Shown here one piece after another: positions 30,667 through 34,652 of a stretch of 34,652 bases of DNA. Every line of letters begins with the position of its first letter. The stretch's first letter is position 1. Position numbers and translations under genes: made by a program. Location: contig JANYDT010000074.1 of the NCBI GenBank assembly GCA_025359845.1, positions 1 through 34,652 on the forward strand, read 5' to 3'. The DNA is from Acidimicrobiia bacterium (GTDB taxonomy: Bacteria; Actinomycetota; Acidimicrobiia; Acidimicrobiales; JANYDT01). Below the pieces are notes generated by a model. That model worked only from the letters and a program-made list of their open reading frames with translations, was not told the DNA's origin and searched no databases.

Positions 30667-33102
<2,436 letters not shown>

Positions 33103-33407
33103 CCGAGGCCCTCGCGGACACCGTGAGCGCCCTGGCCATGACGAGCATGTCGTAAAGGTCCTTCACCCGACTCGACCCACTCGACGGCCGAACAGCCTGG
33201 TTCGATCCGGCTGCGTACAAGGGCGATTTTAACCCTGGACAACTCGAGGAACTGACCAGCGGGCCGGACGCCAGGAGCTCGCCGCCGCGACCATGTAGAC
33301 GGCGTGACGATCGAGGGACTGGCGGGCTCGGTCGGAAATCGCGGGAACACTCAGGGAACTTCTGGGCGGTATCCGGCGGTCGTCAACGGGGCCGAATGCG
33401 CCCGTCG
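33103..33407. other. Gap without a recognisable gene
   Basis: Between the UvrA2-like gene and the RHH antitoxin gene (convergent) about 300 bp hold only short frames with no family resemblance and no clear promoter. It may contain decayed sequence. Confidence 0.5.
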
Positions 33408-33689
33408 CTACGCGACATCGAGGTAGCGGCGAAGCGCCTCGCGAATCACGTCGCCTGTGGTCGTGTGGTCGGCGGTGGCACGTGTTTCGACGGCGGCCCG
33501 AAGGCTCGCGCCCAGGCGCACGGGAACGACGTCGGCCGGCCCGCCTTCGAGCGGCGGGCGACCGCGGCGACGGGGCTTGAGTGCGTCGACGTCGATATCA
33601 CCGGCAACCTCGTCGGCCAATGTTTCGATGTCGTCGTCGCTCAGCACACGGCCGGTCTTGGTCATGTATTGCTTGGTGGGTGTGGTCAT
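33408..33689 (-). CDS. Ribbon-helix-helix (CopG-like) antitoxin
   Basis: The 93-residue protein begins MTTPTKQYMTKTGRVLSDDD, has an acidic helix DIETLADEVAGDIDVDAL, a basic hinge KPRRRGRPPLEGG, and a C-terminal ribbon-helix-helix unit: strand DVVPVRLGASLRAAV and helix TTTGDVIREALRRYL. This is the layout of antitoxins that pair with small toxins in actinomycetes. The ATG (33687-33689) has AAGGAGA eight bases upstream, and the toxin-like frame ends one base before it, so the order is toxin first. The gene itself is intact. Confidence 0.82.
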   Translation of the reverse strand: MTTPTKQYMTKTGRVLSDDDIETLADEVAGDIDVDALKPRRRGRPPLEGGPADVVPVRLGASLRAAVETRATADHTTTGDVIREALRRYLDVA

Positions 33690-33690
33690 G

Positions 33691-33927
33691 TCAGAGGTCT
33701 CCTTCGGGGAGCAGCGCGTGAAACATCGGGCGGAGGGCCATCGCCTGGATGACAAGTTGGCGGTCGTCGACGAGAGTCAGGATGATCACTTCGAGCAGTT
33801 CCCATCGTGTCGCGGTCCGATTACCAGGACCTTCGGCGGGTCGGCTCCAGGATCTATGTCCACGATCACCTCGGCATGCTCGACGGCCTGGAGAACTTGG
33901 TCGGGAGGAACACCATCAAGCCGCGTC
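33691..33927 (-). pseudogene. Toxin partner of the RHH antitoxin, frameshifted and 5'-truncated
   Basis: The readable protein is RLDGVPPDQVLQAVEHAEVI, then PPKVLVIGPRHDGN, and after a one-base gap near 33799 LLEVIILTLVDDRQLVIQA and MALRPMFHALLPEGDL. The pattern (helix, then a strand with IGPRxxGNLLEV, and a final IxAMxLRPxF) resembles small toxins found before RHH antitoxins in actinomycetes. One C is missing in AACTGCTC. No start codon fits upstream: the 5' end runs into the 3' end of the metallo-beta-lactamase gene in another frame. The toxin should be dead if the sequence is right. Confidence 0.6.
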
Positions 33928-34404
33928 GTTAGTCCGCTGGGGCCGCAGAGCCTGGCAGTGGCTGAAGTGAACGATCTCCGGTTTGAGGGCCTTGATTCGC
34001 TTAATCGAGTCGACTGCGGCTGCCCGGAGTTCAACGTTGGGGTCGACGTTGGCGGCGCTGGCGACCTCGGCCGTGAACTCGTCGGAGTGCCAGACGATCT
34101 GGGCACCGATGACCACCCGTCGATCGCCAGCCTCGACAAGTACCGATTGGTGGCCGGCTGTGTGTCCGGGTGTCGCGATGATCGTTACGCCCTCGGCGAT
34201 ACGTTCGTCACCGCGCACGGTGCGGCGTTGCGGTTCGGGGGCAAGCGCCCAGTTCGAATCGGTGTAGTACGGATCCTGGCGGAGCGCCTCGTACTCGGCT
34301 GCCTGAACCCAGAAGGGGATCGTTCCGCCGTGGAGTGCCGGGTTCTGGCCGCAGTGGTCGAAATGGAGATGGCTGTTCACCACGGCCGCTACCTGACTTG
34401 ATGA
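33916..34404 (-). pseudogene. Metallo-beta-lactamase-fold hydrolase, N-terminus missing
   Basis: The readable part starts SQVAAVVNSHLHFDHCGQN, with the HxHxDH metal motif, and continues with GGTIPFWVQAAEYEALRQDP, IIATPGHTAGHQSVLVEAG, VIGAQIVWHSDEF and the end IVHFSHCQALRPQR. This is the AHL-lactonase-like branch of the MBL fold. Family members have about 70-90 more residues before the SHLHFDH motif. Here homology stops near 34398, where the DNA becomes AT-richer. The frame stays open to an ATG at 34575, but those residues do not look like the family. A truncated gene joined to foreign sequence is the best reading. Confidence 0.72.
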
Positions 34405-34652
34405 GTAACACAATTGAAGGCGCAAATTGAAAGAAACTAGTGTAGGGAGATGCATATCGAGGCAGTGGCGACAACTTCCTAAACCAAACAGATCACAGGG
34501 GGTGGGGACATTAGAAATGAGAAATAAAGGCGCAGTCTCACATTCTCCAAAGGAGCTCAGACGAGTTGCCAACATTGACTAACTCCATATCGTTCACCGG
34601 CAAGGCAAGACGCCGCAGTCATGCAAGAGGCATTTGCTTCGAGCAACCTCAA
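34405..34652. other. AT-richer segment without a recognisable gene
   Basis: From about 34.40 kb to the window end the GC content is visibly lower than in the rest of the window, and no open frame resembles a protein family. The edge coincides with the truncation of the metallo-beta-lactamase gene. It could be the end of a mobile element, other foreign DNA, or an assembly join; no terminal repeat is visible. Confidence 0.5.

Noticed and set aside
34405..34652. Insertion-sequence end at the AT-rich edge
   Set aside because: No transposase frame, terminal inverted repeat or target duplication could be seen within the window.

Overview
The window looks like chromosomal DNA from a high-GC actinomycete, most likely an uncultured member of the Acidimicrobiia. 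This is an inference from four things: Thr/Pro/Val-rich linkers in surface proteins, the tgt-yajC-secD order, several starts that appear leaderless with a -10 box only 6-8 bases upstream, and many GTG/TTG starts. No rRNA, tRNA or CRISPR was seen.

Region 1 (1-3.0 kb) is housekeeping: tgt, yajC and the 5' part of secD on the minus strand, with a small PLDc_N-type membrane protein divergent from tgt. Region 2 (3.0-13.4 kb) is the most unusual part. It holds three PqqD-like (RRE-type) proteins, two PF14907-type nucleotidyltransferases, one HprK-like kinase, a paralogous HprK-like protein whose P-loop has degenerated, and two small Tat-exported Cys-rich proteins. In the middle of these sit a DUF11-repeat wall-anchored protein (LPYTG sorting signal) and a membrane CapD/PglF-type UDP-sugar 4,6-dehydratase. 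The layout suggests an undescribed modification system in which RRE proteins, a kinase and nucleotidyltransferases act on a secreted peptide or protein, possibly the Tat-exported proteins.

Region 3 (13.4-24.0 kb) is a long minus-strand envelope/exopolysaccharide locus. It runs from a coiled-coil plus helix-hairpin-helix membrane protein, through a BON/OmpA protein, a polytopic membrane protein, a Wzz/BY-kinase and a Wzy-like polytopic protein, to a DUF4012 protein and a small sortase-type protein. Most junctions are 4-bp ATGA/GTGA overlaps, which implies translational coupling. An LLM-class (F420-type) oxidoreductase follows upstream.

Region 4 (25.1-34.65 kb) is an accessory arm rich in broken genes. 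It contains a RelE-like toxin whose antitoxin has been gutted, an intact DUF4143 ATPase, a methyltransferase with two compensating frameshifts, ankyrin and VOC proteins, a patchwork of SDR and epimerase fragments beside a 20-bp tandem duplication, an intact methyltransferase, an intact UvrA2/DrrC-like ABC protein, a frameshifted toxin with its RHH antitoxin, and a metallo-beta-lactamase-fold gene cut off at a sharp drop in GC near 34.4 kb. The intact left 25 kb contrasts strongly with this arm.
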